DNA from: Camellia lanceoleosa | Taxonomy: Eukaryota > Streptophyta > Magnoliopsida > Ericales > Theaceae | DNA: 64,000 nt | Reading direction: 5' to 3' | Assembly: GCA_025200525.1 (NCBI GenBank) | Contig: CM045761.1 | Coordinates: forward strand, 206,419,870-206,483,869 | Shown here: piece by piece, positions 24,237 to 36,387 of the stretch | Position numbering within the stretch: position 1 is the first letter of the stretch | Layout of the letters: every line of letters begins with the position of its first letter | The notes under the pieces: model-generated | Seen by the model: only the letters and a program-made list of their open reading frames with translations | Database searches by the model: none | What the model was told of the DNA's origin: nothing | Program-made: the position numbers and the translations under genes

Positions 24237-24735
24237 ATATGAAGCACAAGTACAGGTACGAGTACTAGTACAGGTACGATATGGGTACGTTAATACGGTA
24301 AAATTCATTAAAAAAAAAAAAAGAAAAAAAAAGAAGAAGAAGAAGAAGAAGAAGGTACGGGTACAGCTTGGTACGCTTGTAAGGTCCAACCTATAATTAA
24401 CATTTAATGTCAAAAGTAAAGGTATAAATTAAAATTAAATATCAATATATTAAATAACTTACAAATCGTAGTTTAATTTTAAAATTATGCTAAGCATAAA
24501 ACAAAAAATAAAAATAAAAAAAATCTAGTGAATGGAGTTTTATTTCTATGGTAGAAGAAAATATTATTTCAATTGACGTACGGTACAGCTTAAGCATATA
24601 CTAGATATGCCTGGATACGCTAAAAATTAAGAAGAAGAAATTTGGATACGTGTTTTGTGTACCCAGTACGTATACAGAAGTATCATACACCGGTGCAAGA
24701 TGTATGCAATTTTTCAAAGTACCCATGCCCCATAG
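24237..24735. mobile_element. 499-bp hAT-like element inside the copia 5' LTR
   Basis: Comparison with the intact LTR shows a 499-bp insertion flanked by an exact 8-bp duplication, CCCTCAAC, at 24229-24236 and 24736-24743. The ends form a weak inverted repeat: TATGAAGCACAAGTAC against TATGGGGCATGGGTAC after complementing. Eight-base duplications are typical of hAT transposons. Subterminal GGTACG-type repeats and a GAA tract are present; there is no transposase. Confidence 0.82.
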
Positions 24736-25033
24736 CCCTCAACTTAAGTAAATATTAACGAAAGGACAATAAAGAAATAAAACAACTATTCTAACAATAG
24801 ATATGGGGGTGTTAAGCCTAGATGAAAGGGGTCTTCATTTTTTTCAAAGTCGATCAAATTGACAAAATAGAAAACACATAATCCCACCTTCTTTTCACAT
24901 TTTTTTCCCCTCAGTCCCTCTCTACTTTTACTTTCTCAGCTAACACAACCAACCCGCTAGCATTTGGTTACTAGAATCTTATGATTCACAATTCATGTAT
25001 ACATTCATACAACTATAGGTGAATCTATTTTGG

Positions 25034-25630
25034 CTATGTAGCACGGACACAGACAAGTACACGAGACACAACACAGACAAGCCATTTTCTTAGAGGTGTC
25101 CTTTCGTCTTAGTAATTTGGGATAGAACTAATGGTGAATTGCACGATTCATGATTTGATTTACGACACATGCATAGATTGATATAAATTTACGAGCAAAT
25201 TTATTTTGGGATAAAATCGATGGTGAATTATATGGTCTCGGGTACGAGAATCAAGTGCATGTCCAAGCGTTAGACCTTCATAAACCTACTTTTTTAAAGA
25301 TATTGAGTTATGTATCCAAAAGTTGGATATGGGTATGGAGACGTGTCGTGGACACATATTGTATAATATTCTTAGATAAGATATTAATTTTCTTAAATTA
25401 AGATTTAAGGAAAATGTGGAGTTGTTATCTCTCATTCATGTGAGGCTAAGATAGAAATGTTTCTTTACTAACAAATTTGAGTTTCTGCTTATTCAAACAT
25501 CATTAAAAATTAAAGGACCCAAGTGTCTAAATTGAGTATGGATGTCGAACACATATCTCACACCCTTACCCTTGTCATATCGAGTGGACACGAGCACAAT
25601 AGAAAGAATAGAAGAGTCCATGTAACATAG
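25034..25630. mobile_element. possible hAT-like MITE with GGACAC motif
   Basis: The left end CTATGTAGCACGGACAC and the inverse of the right end, CTATGTTACATGGACTC, agree at 13 of 17 positions. The ends resemble those of the element at 24237-24735. I could not find a matching 8-bp duplication, so the boundaries are tentative. Confidence 0.4.
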
Positions 25631-26639
25631 ATGGTGAATCACAAGATTAACGATTCAATTCACATTTTACAATTTATGTGATTCATGAAAATATCAAGTT
25701 TGACAAATTTCTATCCCTTTTTACCTTTTTTTTTGGAGGGTATAAAATATCATGATACAACTTTTTAAGAGTATGTAGTACGAAAATAACCAATACTCGT
25801 GCATGATTTTTTGTTATTTTGGTAATCAAAGCTCTATTACGATTCGCGATTCAAATCGTACGATTCGATAGGTAATTGATTCGAACAGGTTGTGTGAATT
25901 GCAAATAGCTATGAATCGTAGATGAATCGGTAAACCGAATCGGAGAATTGTAAATCGATTCAATTCGCTAAAATCGATGTTTGACTTTCTTTCTTGGTTT
26001 TTTTATTGTTGGAAAATGGTTCACACAACCTTTTTAAGGTCTCTAGGATTATTATACGCCATCTTTTGACTTTCTCCCTCCCTATTTACTCTAAAATACT
26101 CAAACCTTAGCCCAAAAAAAATGAAGTTTCTCTCTCTACAATATTCTAGGCTTATTCAATTTTATCTAAGTACTTGCATTTACAAAATGAATTTTTTGAA
26201 GGCATCAAGTGAGATTTTTGAAAAGTTATAAGATTTTGATTTTTTAACTTTGTAAAAAGTTAAAAACATTGTTGTTGAGTTATTGTTACTTAGAAATTGA
26301 AAGTTTGTATTTGTTTGCTTTCTTTATTAAGAACGATTGATAAGAAATAATATCTAAAAGGAAAAAGGTGAAGTGGTAAACATGGGAACCAGTGTTAATT
26401 TCTTACCCAGACCACATGATCATTATTTAAAACAATATTTTTATTAATTTAAGTCTAAATATTTCATATTTATTAGATATATTGAATATCTAAGTGTGTA
26501 GATATATTTTCTATGTAATTAAAAAAGGTGATGGAATCTTTACGATTCACGATTTGATTCGATTCGCAATTCAAATCCCGATTTAACAACTATGAATTAG
26601 AGTTTTTAAAAAGATTAAATTAGATTTTAATAGACGGAC

Positions 26640-26875
26640 TTTCAAGGGGATTTCTCACTCAATGCCATGGCTGGAGAATAGGCTACTTTTGGTGCTTCAT
26701 AGTTGGGTAATGGTGTCAGTGCATCCGGATGTGTTGGCCTTTATAGATTTTGTGGATGATTTGACTACTTAGTTTTGGCCATTGAAGGGCTCTATTTTTG
26801 TATGCTTTGCATCACACCTTGATGCTTTCTAATAAAATATGATTTTATTTATCAAAAAAAAAAAAAAAAAAGATC
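26640..26875 (+). mobile_element. 5'-truncated LINE 3' end with poly(A)
   Basis: The segment ends GGTGCTTCAT... TGATGCTTTCTAATAAAA, then about 18 A (about 26858-26875). Plant L1 elements commonly end with a short 3' UTR, a poly(A) signal and an A tail in this form. No protein domain remains and no clear target duplication is visible. Confidence 0.5.
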
Positions 26876-28384
26876 ATCAAATCAGATCTAATAAGACCCA
26901 ATAGATTCTTAACCCTTTTTCTTTTATCTTTTTTTTTTAATTTTTTAGTTTTACTCGAAAAGATGACAAAATATATCATTGAAGGATGTTTAAGGCTAAA
27001 GTAACATGCACTTATGATTTATCTAATGTTATTTTGATGAACTAAATATGGTTTAATATGACATGGGTGGTCAGCTTAGTCAAATCCAACACTTCCACAA
27101 CTATTTTAGCTTCTTTTTTTTTTTTTTTTTTTTTCAAACAAGCGGAGACACCTTTTAAAGTGTCTTATGTTTTAAAGGGTTCTCACTTACTTTTTCTTCT
27201 TATTCTACTCTATTTAGGCTTTTTTATCCATTTTTTGAATGTCAAAGAGAAAATATTTCATAAATTTTAAATATTTTTATGGTTGGTAGGATTTGAATCC
27301 ACATCTCTTGCTATGGAAGCAATGTCCCAATTAGACTGTGTAATCATGTTCTTATAATCATCATCATCATGTGTGTTGAATCTCATAATTCTCAATTCAA
27401 TTTGATTCGCGATTCTCAAAATTTGGATTTCAATTCATGATATGATCTTTGATTTGACAACTATGTTTGCCTCTGTCATATACAAGCCCCTGCCATAACT
27501 GTCTCTATTTTTGGAAACCCACAATCAAACATCCTATACCCATCTCCACTCTACATTCTATTCTCTTTCTCACCACCAATCCCAAACTACCCCTTAGTTA
27601 CTACACCATCTATTATACGACAGACCACCATAACCACCACCATTAATAAAACTCCAAGCCTCATCAAGTTCCAATTCTTGATCCTTCATTAGATTTCATA
27701 GAGGTGAGGCATAAAATTTCTTCTTTTCAAATTACAATTTTTTATTTTCCCCTCATTTTCTGGTTTCTTCTTTGATTATTAAACTAATTGCATGGACCTT
27801 GGAAGCTGGTAAAAACATGGGTAGATTTTATATATATTGATATTTTTTTTATTAAGTACAAATTATATATTTTAAAATAAAAAATAAAATAAAATAAAAT
27901 AAAACCAAGGGGTGCAATCCATATACAAAAATGAATGCTTTGAATAGAGACAGAGAAAGGGAGGGAGTGATGAAGGTTTAATTAGGATAAATAAATGAGG
28001 AAAAGCAAACAACACACAAATTGAAACTATAAAAGCCAATACTATACTGTTAAATTTGTCAAACTAATCATGGCAGATATTATGCAAACTGCTTGAATCC
28101 TCGGATTAGTGGGGAATCTGTCGACTGATTTGACTGATAAGATAACCTTGATTATACTGTGTTGTCCTTCAAATCAACAAAGAAATGTTTCTGGGGGACT
28201 AGTTGCTACAACCATCCAACATTCTTGGACAAAGGTAATGAAAAGACATGAACAAAACTTCCTTGGCAAGTACTAAGAAAACCTTAGGAGTAACTACGTG
28301 CAAACATAGGCACTTCATATTGTTAAAGAGAAGTAGATTACCATGTCATGCCAATATTCAAAGAAACAGATAAAGGCTCGTGAC

Positions 28385-28966
28385 CAAGGTTTTAAAAAGC
28401 GGCCGCAACCGTTACGTAACGCCGTTACGTAACGGTTTTGGTGGTTACCGCCACCCGTTACGGCCGCTTTTGCAGTGTGATTGAGATTCACAGGTGTGTC
28501 GGCCGTAGCGGCTATCTATATATTGTTTGAAAATAATAATAATAATAAGTGTGATTATTATCTATTTGGCTTGGTTAAAATATGTATATATATATATATT
28601 TAGGCTCTTATTTATTCTCTTACTTTTGTCATTGTTTATCTTATATATAATAGTTAGTGATTGATTTTTTGTATAATATAAAGTCATTAATTATTAAAAT
28701 AAAATGTAAAAAACTCAATTTATAGTGACTTAAAAATATGAAATATATTGGATCATACTTAAAAATTTACAAAAATTGATCAATATTTATTTTAAATCCA
28801 ATAAATATGATTATGGAAAAAAAATATGCGTATCGGTAAGTTTTTTTCAAATTGTGTGAAAAATAAAAAATTCACGAGTTACATCACAGAACCTACGCCA
28901 CGCCTTTACACCTCAAATCGTCACACGCCACCATCACGCATCACGCAACCGCTTTTCAGAACCTTG
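28385..28966. mobile_element. 582-bp hAT-like MITE next to a splice donor
   Basis: The ends are inverted: CAAGGTTTTAAAAAGCGG at the left and CCGCTTTTCAGAACCTTG at the right. The exact 8-bp duplication CTCGTGAC flanks it (28377-28384 and 28967-28974). CAAGG-type termini with 8-bp duplications are typical of hAT elements. Subterminal CCGTTACGTAACG palindromes lie at about 28410-28436. The interior is AT-rich with no transposase. It sits 30 bp downstream of the minus-strand exon end at 28997. Confidence 0.88.
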
Positions 28967-28996
28967 CTCGTGACAAGGTTGGGAAGAAAAACTAAC

Positions 28997-29683
28997 CTGA
29001 AGAGAAGCTCTTGCAGCAGAAATCTCCTGTCTGAGTATATGTACATCCTGTGAAAGTTTCTCCTCAGTAGTGGCAAGCCTCACCTTTTCTTCCCTGGACT
29101 TCAGAATGAACAGCACAAGACTCTTTCGAAGCTCGACAACTTCTTGGTACATATTTGCTTCATCTGCAGATATCTGGGCAAGTTCCTGAAGCTTTGTTCC
29201 CCTGTCTTTTTCCTGAGATAGGAAATCATCAATTTCCTTCTTTTTTCTAGTTAAAGCTTCATTGTGTAGCTCCATCTGAGAAAGGCCTGACTGCAGGTTA
29301 TCATACTTTGTATCTACACTTGACTGCACCTCCTGAAAGCTAGAGACAACATCAGCAATCCTTTTCTCAACTGTTTTGATGTTATGATCAGTTTCAGTTA
29401 TTTCCACTTCCTTTTCTTTCACTAAAACAAGCAATTTCTCCAGTTCGTCTCTCAACATCTCTTTTTTCTTACAAAGAAGTTCTCTTTCTCTCCTATCATC
29501 CTCCACTGAATGTTCAATGGAATCACTCAACACCAATCTTGCTGAAATTATTAAATGTGATTCAATTTCCAGCTCCATCTTCTTCAACTCTAAGTCTTCA
29601 GTTAATGAAAGCCATCCATCCAGCTCTTTTTCAGATGCCACTTCCGCATTTTTTAGGACTAGGTCTGAATCATTAGCAGCATC
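28997..29683 (-). CDS. coiled-coil/UVR-motif protein, middle coding exon
   Basis: A 687-bp (229-codon) minus-strand exon, phase 0 at both ends. The acceptor CTTTTTCCAG lies just above 29683 and the donor GTTAGT just below 28997. It encodes about residues 439-667, starting DAANDSDLVLKNAEVASEKE and ending AARASLQ. Nearly the whole exon is Glu/Lys/Leu-rich heptad-type sequence, predicting a long coiled coil with no membrane segment or enzyme motif. Reading is open and codon phases match the flanking exons at 57027 and 16717. The introns on either side are 12.3 kb and at least 13.5 kb, far longer than those of the neighbouring CESA gene. Function is unknown. Confidence 0.82.
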
Positions 29684-30776
29684 CTGGAAAAAGAAAATAT
29701 ACTTAGAAATTTCAACTTGTAGTCAAATTAAAGAATCACAAATACACAAAGCTAATCTGAGAAAAAGGTCTGATGACAAAACAATCAATTTCAATCCGAC
29801 CATAAGTGGAAATCGATGTCAAACTGGACAAAAGGGTATGACAATTTCATGAAAGGAACAACAAAACATACTTAATCAGAAAAAAACAATGAGTTTTCCC
29901 AGCATTTTCATGTTTTTAATGCAACAATTTCCCCAATACACCAACAATTGCATTCAAGATGCTATTTTTAAGAAGCAAAAACACTTTTCTTTTCTTAGTT
30001 CACTTTCCTTGTTCTGAATTATATCATATTACAAAGACTGCTGATGCTTTTGAAATAGTTCCAGATTTTGTGTAGACAAGCTGAAATTCTGCTTGAAAAT
30101 CTAATTCTGATTCGTCTTTTTTTAATAATTAGGAACTCGGCTCTTTAATAGCAATAAACCCCCCATACTAAATCCCAGTGACTTCTGATGTGACAAGATA
30201 AGAAGATAAATCATTTAATCATAAGCTTCACCACTAATCATAATAAATAACCCTGCCAACTTGAAAATAGAACACTATTGACTTAACTTACCCAGCTCAA
30301 TTAAGTATTAACCGCACTGCACATACTTTAGATTTGTTTACAAAAATAAACCCATTAATATATTAATGTTCACATAAAAAAATTCAAAAGCTTATTTACA
30401 ATTTTATCTCAAAGTTATTCATTAAGATTTTTGTTTCATTTGCAGTAGGGTAACCACCAATTTATGCACCAAGTCATCACATGAAATTGACATTAATTAG
30501 TCAATGGTTGTCAAGTGCAATATCTCATTTAATCAAAAACCACTATGATTCGAGCAAATTCAAGAAAATAGAGACCGATATGACTATGTCACTATATATA
30601 TATATTAAGAAACAGTTTTGCATTAACTAAAAATCAACAATAGCTTTGATTCAGACAAAATTAGAGACAACAGACAAATTCCAATCAGGCCTTTCAACAA
30701 AAGGTTTGGCTAGTCAACACTCCTCAGTATGATGATGCACCCTAATAACAAGATGCCATACCTAAGCAGCATGGGC

Positions 30777-30840
30777 ATGGGTATGGGCGCGGACACGGAC
30801 ACGGACACGGACATGGACACGGACACGGACACGAGACACT
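30777..30840. repeat. GGACAC hexamer minisatellite
   Basis: About nine imperfect GGACAC units (with GGGCGC and GGACAT variants) follow GCATGGGCATGGGTATGG. Similar GGACAC-rich sequence occurs at 25040-25075 and 40530-40600, suggesting a subterminal part of one dispersed element family. Confidence 0.8.
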
Positions 30841-31016
30841 GTGATTTTAAAAAATATGATACAAACATGGCAGGAATACAACCAAAATAAATTATTAATA
30901 AAAATAATGAAAAACTAAAACTAATTCAATATGAAAAATAATGAAAAGCATGTAAGTTTCACAATGAATAGCCAAATAGATCATCCATAAAAAATGGGAG
31001 GCTATGTCAAATCAAG

Positions 31017-31224
31017 GTGTGCACGCTATATGCCTAGTTATGACCCAAAGTGGTCTTGGTTATGAAACAAAATGGCATTGAATATGACTCATGGGGATAG
31101 CCTATGTCAAATCAAGGTGGGACCAGTCATGGTCTTGGTCTTGATTATGAGACAAAGGGGGTGTTATACTAATTGTCTCATAACCAAGACCACTTTGGGT
31201 CATAATGGGGTATATAGTACACAC
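31017..31224. mobile_element. fold-back MITE with 28-bp near-perfect core arms
   Basis: TTATGACCCAAAGTGGTCTT and the eight bases after it (31038-31065) are repeated in perfect inverse at 31178-31205. Pairing extends outwards to GTGTG...ATAT against ATATAGTACACAC. The unit is about 208 bp and non-coding. The direct phrase ATGTCAAATCAAGGTG appears just outside the left arm and again inside. Confidence 0.7.
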
Positions 31225-31464
31225 TACACACCTTTTTAGGTATGTACCATAGAATTGGCAATAAAATATACATAAATTACAAGTCACAGAAGTAAAACAT
31301 TGCAATCTAAAAAAATCATCATCCAACATTCATCAAAAGCACAAAAAATAAATAAATAAATAAAAAGTTCAACAAAGCTTCAAGTAGACCTAACTTCGAC
31401 CAAGTCATCTTCACCATCAAGTGAGGGGTTTGCAACCTCATCATCCTAACTTCAACCAAGTCTA

Positions 31465-33530
31465 GTGGAGATCATTGAGAGGAATCGAATCAGAAGTTAC
31501 TCTATCAAGATCGATTTGGGGGGAGCTTTTTGGGCTATGCAAGTTTTGCGAAAGGTTTGGAGATGGCGCAAGGCTCGATCCTTTTTCAGCAGTATTCTGT
31601 CTTCAGAAATACAGCAACAAGAGTGGTGTCTTTGTCGAGTTGTCCAAATGGGAGGCTGGGGTACGGAAAAGTAATATTATTATTCCGGCTGGGGTTGATG
31701 GTCAAGGGTGGATGGCTGTGGCCAAGATGTTTGAAAGAATTATTCATGGAGATTTCAGGGTTAAGGACGATGGGGAAAGAAAGCACTGAAGTGACCATGA
31801 TTTATCATGGACTCGCAGAGGCATCACAAGAGTGGATACGTCTGTTCAGCAGAAAACAGAAGCGAACAGAGGAGCTTCATACGCCGATGTGCTCAACTCT
31901 AAAATAGATCTCTTGGGAGGAAGTAGCTCTATTCTAGAGATGCGCAAGGTGGTGGTTTGCACCAGAATTGATTTCTTCGATGAGTGGGCTCAAATTGAGA
32001 AGGAGCTTTGTTGAATCTTTTAAAACTAATATTTCGCTGAGGTCTTTTCAATTGAACAGAGCTCTGTTTGTTGCAAAAAGCATTGAGGAGGTTGATTAAT
32101 CTGGTGAGGGATGGTGTTTCTCTGATAAGAGCATTGCAGTGAGTTTGGACAGCTGGTCAGATGAAAAGCACAGTAGGGCCCATGTCATTGTTTCAAATGG
32201 AGGATGGGTCTCTGTTTGTGATTTGCCTTTTAGTCTCTGGAACAATATGGTTTTTGAATGGATTGGGACGAAATGTGGAGGGCTGGTAGAGGTGGACAAT
32301 AGAACCAGGTCTTTCGGAAATCTCTTTGAGGTAAGATTGAAAGTCAAAGGTCTGGGTAATGGGTTCTTACTTGTGACTATTGAAGTTCAAGTGGGCGTTT
32401 GTTGTTGTTCGTTTAAAGGCATTAACAAAGTCTATTGGAAGGCGGGAGGGTCACCAGCAATGGAGTTTCCAACCAGTTTCAAGCGACTCGAGACCGGAGA
32501 TAGGGAGGTGAGGGTCTCGAGTGACAGACATGACACATGGCAGAATGGAAAGCGAAGTCAGAATGGTGGACTGAACAAGGTGGATGGCCACGAAGCGAAG
32601 CGTAAGAGACAAAAGGGCAATCAATTGTAGTGTTTGATTAAATTTGCCTGGCCAAACTATGGGCCCAGCCCACGATTTGGTTATTTCAAATAATCATATT
32701 AATTTTGGTATACAGGATAAGGGGGCCCAAATGATTTTCAAAGCATTAAGGATTGCGCCTAGTTCTTAATAATGGCCAAAATGTGTTTTTTTGTTTTAAG
32801 GAAAGGGGCCCAGGTTTTATGGAAGATTTTAGGGCTTCTGATTCCAACTCGATGGAGGGTTCGGGGCTGGGTTTAGGTAGGAAGGAGAACCCGATTCTTT
32901 TGGCCTCACGGGTTAAAGATTCTCAGTCAGTCGGTGTCCAAGGGCCTCAAAACTTCAGCGACAGAAGAGAGGAGTAGAATCCCCTCTTGACGCATCAGAA
33001 CCAGACAATTGTGCTCATCCTAGGCAGTCGATCATTTAAGTCCTTAGCACAGAGGAAGCACAGCCAGGGTTGACCAATATCGCGGATAGATCATGTCGGG
33101 ATTTTCAGAGATTACCTGTTGTAGCTGAGGACTTGATGGAGATTAATTTGGCTTTGGAAAAACTGGTTCAGGACTTGGAAGAGGATCATTTTGAACCACA
33201 TGTGGTATTGCAAGCTTTGGATGAGTATGGATCATCCGAGAGTTCAGATTCACAATCTGAAGGGAAAAGTATAGAGGATAAGCCAGCTGACCAGGATTGG
33301 GATCTCAATAATCTTTTCAATGCTAATTGTACTGCTGATGGTGAGGATATCGAGAAGATTTCCGACTCTCTAAATCAAGTCAGTCCTTCATTTAACCAAG
33401 TTTTATCATCCTCATCTTCGCTTCAGGGGGGTACAAGCCATTCCAAATTCTTCTATTTCTGGGGAAGGGGCTTCGGATGGGGTTTCATTGTTTCATTCTT
33501 CTAGACCGATTTGTTCTGTTCCTCCGATTT
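31465..33530 (+). pseudogene. LINE ORF1-like remnant
   Basis: Pieces in shifting frames include IIERNRIRSYSIKIDLGG near 31468-31520, SNIIIPAGVDGQGWMAVAK near 31668-31730, and the block VSVCDLPFSLWNNMVFEWIG (about 32208-32270), followed by GGLVEVDNRT. These resemble the N-terminal and DUF4283-type nucleic-acid-binding parts of plant LINE ORF1. The acidic stretch at 33070-33504 is the low-complexity region before ORF2. It is not intact. Confidence 0.7.
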
Positions 33531-33998
33531 CATCAGGTGATGTTCATGAACAAGGGGTTACCTTTGATATATCTCAAGGGCCATTGTGAATAACACTACT
33601 GTTGTGTCTGAGTCTTTACAAGCTAATATTACTAAAGGTCAAGTGGATGACAATCAATGAGGGATCTCAGGTAATCATGTTGACAAGGGGGGACAGGTTT
33701 CTAGTAATGGGGTTGAAAAAATGGAGAGTTGGTTGAAGGAATTAAGTAAATATAAGACTTGCCTAATTGAGGAGGAGGGGCCTCATTTTTTGCAATTACT
33801 TCAAGTTATGGGATTGTCACTAGTTAAAATCACGGGGACTTCTAGATCACTTAGTCAGAATATTAGGTTCATAAGGGAGAAAGATGATAGAAAGGTAGGA
33901 GCGAGTAGCAAAAAAGGGGCAAGGGAACTTAGGAATTTAACAAGTTCGGTTAATTATGAGAGGCGTCGGGAGGTATTTAGGGGTGAACAGGTTTCCCA

Positions 33999-35919
33999 AT
34001 GAAGATTATTAGTTGGAATGTGAGGGGGTTGGGCGCTCGGAGAAAGAGGGGTGTTATTAAGGATTTGCTAATGAGTCATCAACCGAACATAGTTGTTTTT
34101 CAGGAATCTAAAGTAGAAGTGTGTAATAGGAGGTTCATGAAGAGTCTTTGGGGAGTTAGATATAGGAGTTGGGCTTGCTTGCCTTGGGTTAGTAGATCGG
34201 GGGCATTTTGGTGGCGTGGGATGAGATATTTGTTTCTCGATGTGAAAGCTGTAGTTTTTTGGGGGTGTTCACTATCGGTTAGGTTTAAAAATCTTGACAA
34301 CTCAGTGGTGGCTGACTGAGGTTTATGGTCCTAACAGACCATCTAGGAGGCAGGATTTGTGGGAGGAGCTATATGGGTTATCTGGGCTATGTTCTCCTCA
34401 TTAGTGTTTAGGGGGAGATTTTAATGTGGTTAGAAGGAGCTCAGAGAAACTCAATGGAATTAGAACTACTAGGAGCATGAGGGACTTTGATTCGTTTATC
34501 ACAAATTGTGAGTTGGTGGATCCTCCTTTGTACAATACTTGATTTACATCATCTAATTTAGAAGAAAATTTGGTGTGTTGGAGACTGGATAGATTTTTGT
34601 ACTCCTTGGGATGGGAAGGTTTTTTCCCCAATTTAAGGCAGGAGTCTCTACCGAGATTCACGTTAGATCGTCCTATTATGATCGAAAGTTGCCCATTAAA
34701 GTGGGACCCGATGCCTTTTAGATTCGAAAACATGTAGTTGGAGCACCCATTTTTTTAAAAAAAGTTTGAGGAATGGTGGGCCAATGCTAGTCGTTATGGA
34801 TGGGAGGGTTTTAAGTTTATGAAAAAGTTGAAGGTGGTCAAGGAGAATGTGAAGTGTTGGAATAGGGAGGTTTTTGGGAACTTGGAGCTTTCAAAGAAGG
34901 AGATGACGTGCAGAATCAAAGAGTTAGATGCATTGGAGGTGTAGGGGGGTTTAGCTAAGACCTTTAAGAGGGAGCAATCTCAGTTGACATTAAAATTGGA
35001 AGAGTTGGTTTTTAGCGAGCAAATTTCTTGGTCTCAAAAAGCAAAGGTTAAATGGTTGAAAGAAGGGGATGTGAATTCAAAAAAAATTCACAGGGTGACA
35101 GATGGGAAAAGAAAGAAGAAGTTCATCAAGAGATTAGAAGTATGCTCTGGGGTAGTGGTGGAACGGGAGAATCACATTGTCACTGGAATTTATGACTTTT
35201 ATTCTAAGCTTTATTCGAAGGAGGAGATGAATAGACCGAGATTGAAGGATTTGAATGGGGACCTATTGATCAAACAGTTGCATCATGACTTGAAAGGCCA
35301 TTTGATGAAACGGAAATTTGGGAGGCAGTTTCGATTGTGAGAGAGACAAAGCCCTAGGTCCAAACGGTCTTTCCATGGCTGTCTTTCAGGATTGTTGGGA
35401 GGTGGTGAAAAAGGATTTGTTGGGAGTTTTTTTGGAATTTCATGAGTCGGGGGTTGTTAATTTGAACTCAAATGCTACATTCATTTGTTTAATTCCTAAG
35501 AGAGTGAATGCGGTAAGAGTTGGAGATTTTAGACCCATCAGTTTGGTCACATCACTTTATAAGATTTTGGGGAAGGTTTTATCAAAGAGACTAACAATTT
35601 TCATTGGAAAGGCTGTATCGATGGTAAGGGGTTTTTGTGAAAGGAAGACAAATCCTAGATGTAGCCTTAGTGGCAAATGAAATAGTGAAGGAATATAGAA
35701 GTCTAGGGAAGGAGGAATTATTTATAAGGTGGACTTGAAGGTATATGATTACGTGGATTGGCAATTTTGGATTTTGTAATGGAAAAAAAAGGGTTATGGT
35801 GGGCGGTAGAGATCTTGGATTAGGCGATATTTGTGGAGCATGCAATATGTCTGTGTTAGTTAATGGTAGACCAGGGGAGCGTTTTAGGACTTCGCGAGGA
35901 TTACGACAAGGGAACCCAT
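33999..35919 (+). pseudogene. LINE ORF2 endonuclease and RT N-terminal part
   Basis: ORF2 starts ATG at 33999 with IISWNVRGLG and FQESK, motifs of the apurinic-type (EEP) endonuclease that nicks the target. GDFNVVRRS follows near 34409-34440. The terminal Ser-Asp-His catalytic motif is degenerate, reading LDRP near 34664-34676. RT begins in the 34984-35340 frame (KVKWLKEGDVNS) and continues with KALGPNGLSM and DFRPISLVTSLYKI (about 35525-35570). It ends at GLRQGNPL, where the solo LTR interrupts it. Several stops and frameshifts make it inactive. Confidence 0.85.
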
Positions 35920-36349
35920 TGTGAGAACCCAAATATACAAATAAAATAAATAATTAGATAATAATAATTTTACAAATCTCAAAATATTTTGGTGGTGAAT
36001 CCTAAAGTGCAAATTAAATATTTGGAAGATCTTTTAATTAATTTTTAAACCTAAAATAAAGTTATGGTGAAAGTCTTTAATTTAGAGGCAAGATTTATTA
36101 TTTAAAATAAATGAATAAATAAATAAATTTAAGTGCCAAATTAGTAAGCATATTTTGATCTAATAATATTTATATTTTAATGGAGATAGAAATTAAAATA
36201 ATATAAAGAGATAATAATTTAAAACCTTTGGTTTAGATAATTATTTAGAATTTTGTTTAGATATATATAGAGCAACCCTAGTTTTCCTAACAAAAACCCT
36301 AACCCTTATTATAATTGTTTTGCACAACACTTTCAACATATAGCAGCAG

Positions 36350-36387
<38 letters not shown>

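Larger units (their letters stand above)
18966..24796 (-). mobile_element. complete but decayed Ty1/copia retrotransposon
   Basis: The element runs on the minus strand and is flanked by a 5-bp target duplication, ATAGA, at 18961-18965 and 24797-24801. The 5' LTR is 24069-24796 (enlarged by a 499-bp insertion) and the 3' LTR is 18966-19206. The primer site GCTCTGATACCA (24057-24068, + strand) abuts the 5' LTR and matches initiator-Met tRNA as in most copia elements. A purine tract lies next to the 3' LTR (19207-19222). Between them, in minus-strand order, are gag, integrase, RT and RNase H, all broken. The LTRs differ at several percent of positions, so the insertion is not recent. It lies in the long second coding intron of the coiled-coil gene, in the same orientation. 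Confidence 0.93.
24797..28384. other. intron segment rich in repeat relics
   Basis: No gene is supported. A possible hAT-like unit spans 25034-25630. Motifs of the type GATTCGCGATTC recur at about 25837-25990, 26540-26592 and 27385-27470, and a 5'-truncated LINE tail lies at 26640-26875. A run of 18-19 T occurs at about 27116-27134 and an (AAAAT)n tract at about 27875-27903. All of this lies within the long coding intron between 28996 and 16718 of the coiled-coil gene. Confidence 0.55.
29684..31459. other. intron segment without genes
   Basis: No coding region is supported. A GGACAC minisatellite (30777-30840) and a fold-back element (31017-31224) are listed separately. The rest is AT-rich unique-looking sequence, ending in an (AAAT)n stretch at about 31346-31366 just before the LINE. 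Confidence 0.55.

Noticed and set aside
30777..30840. Hexamer array considered as a CRISPR-like or coding repeat
   Set aside because: Units are contiguous without unique spacers, imperfect, and typical of a transposon subterminal minisatellite in a plant genome.
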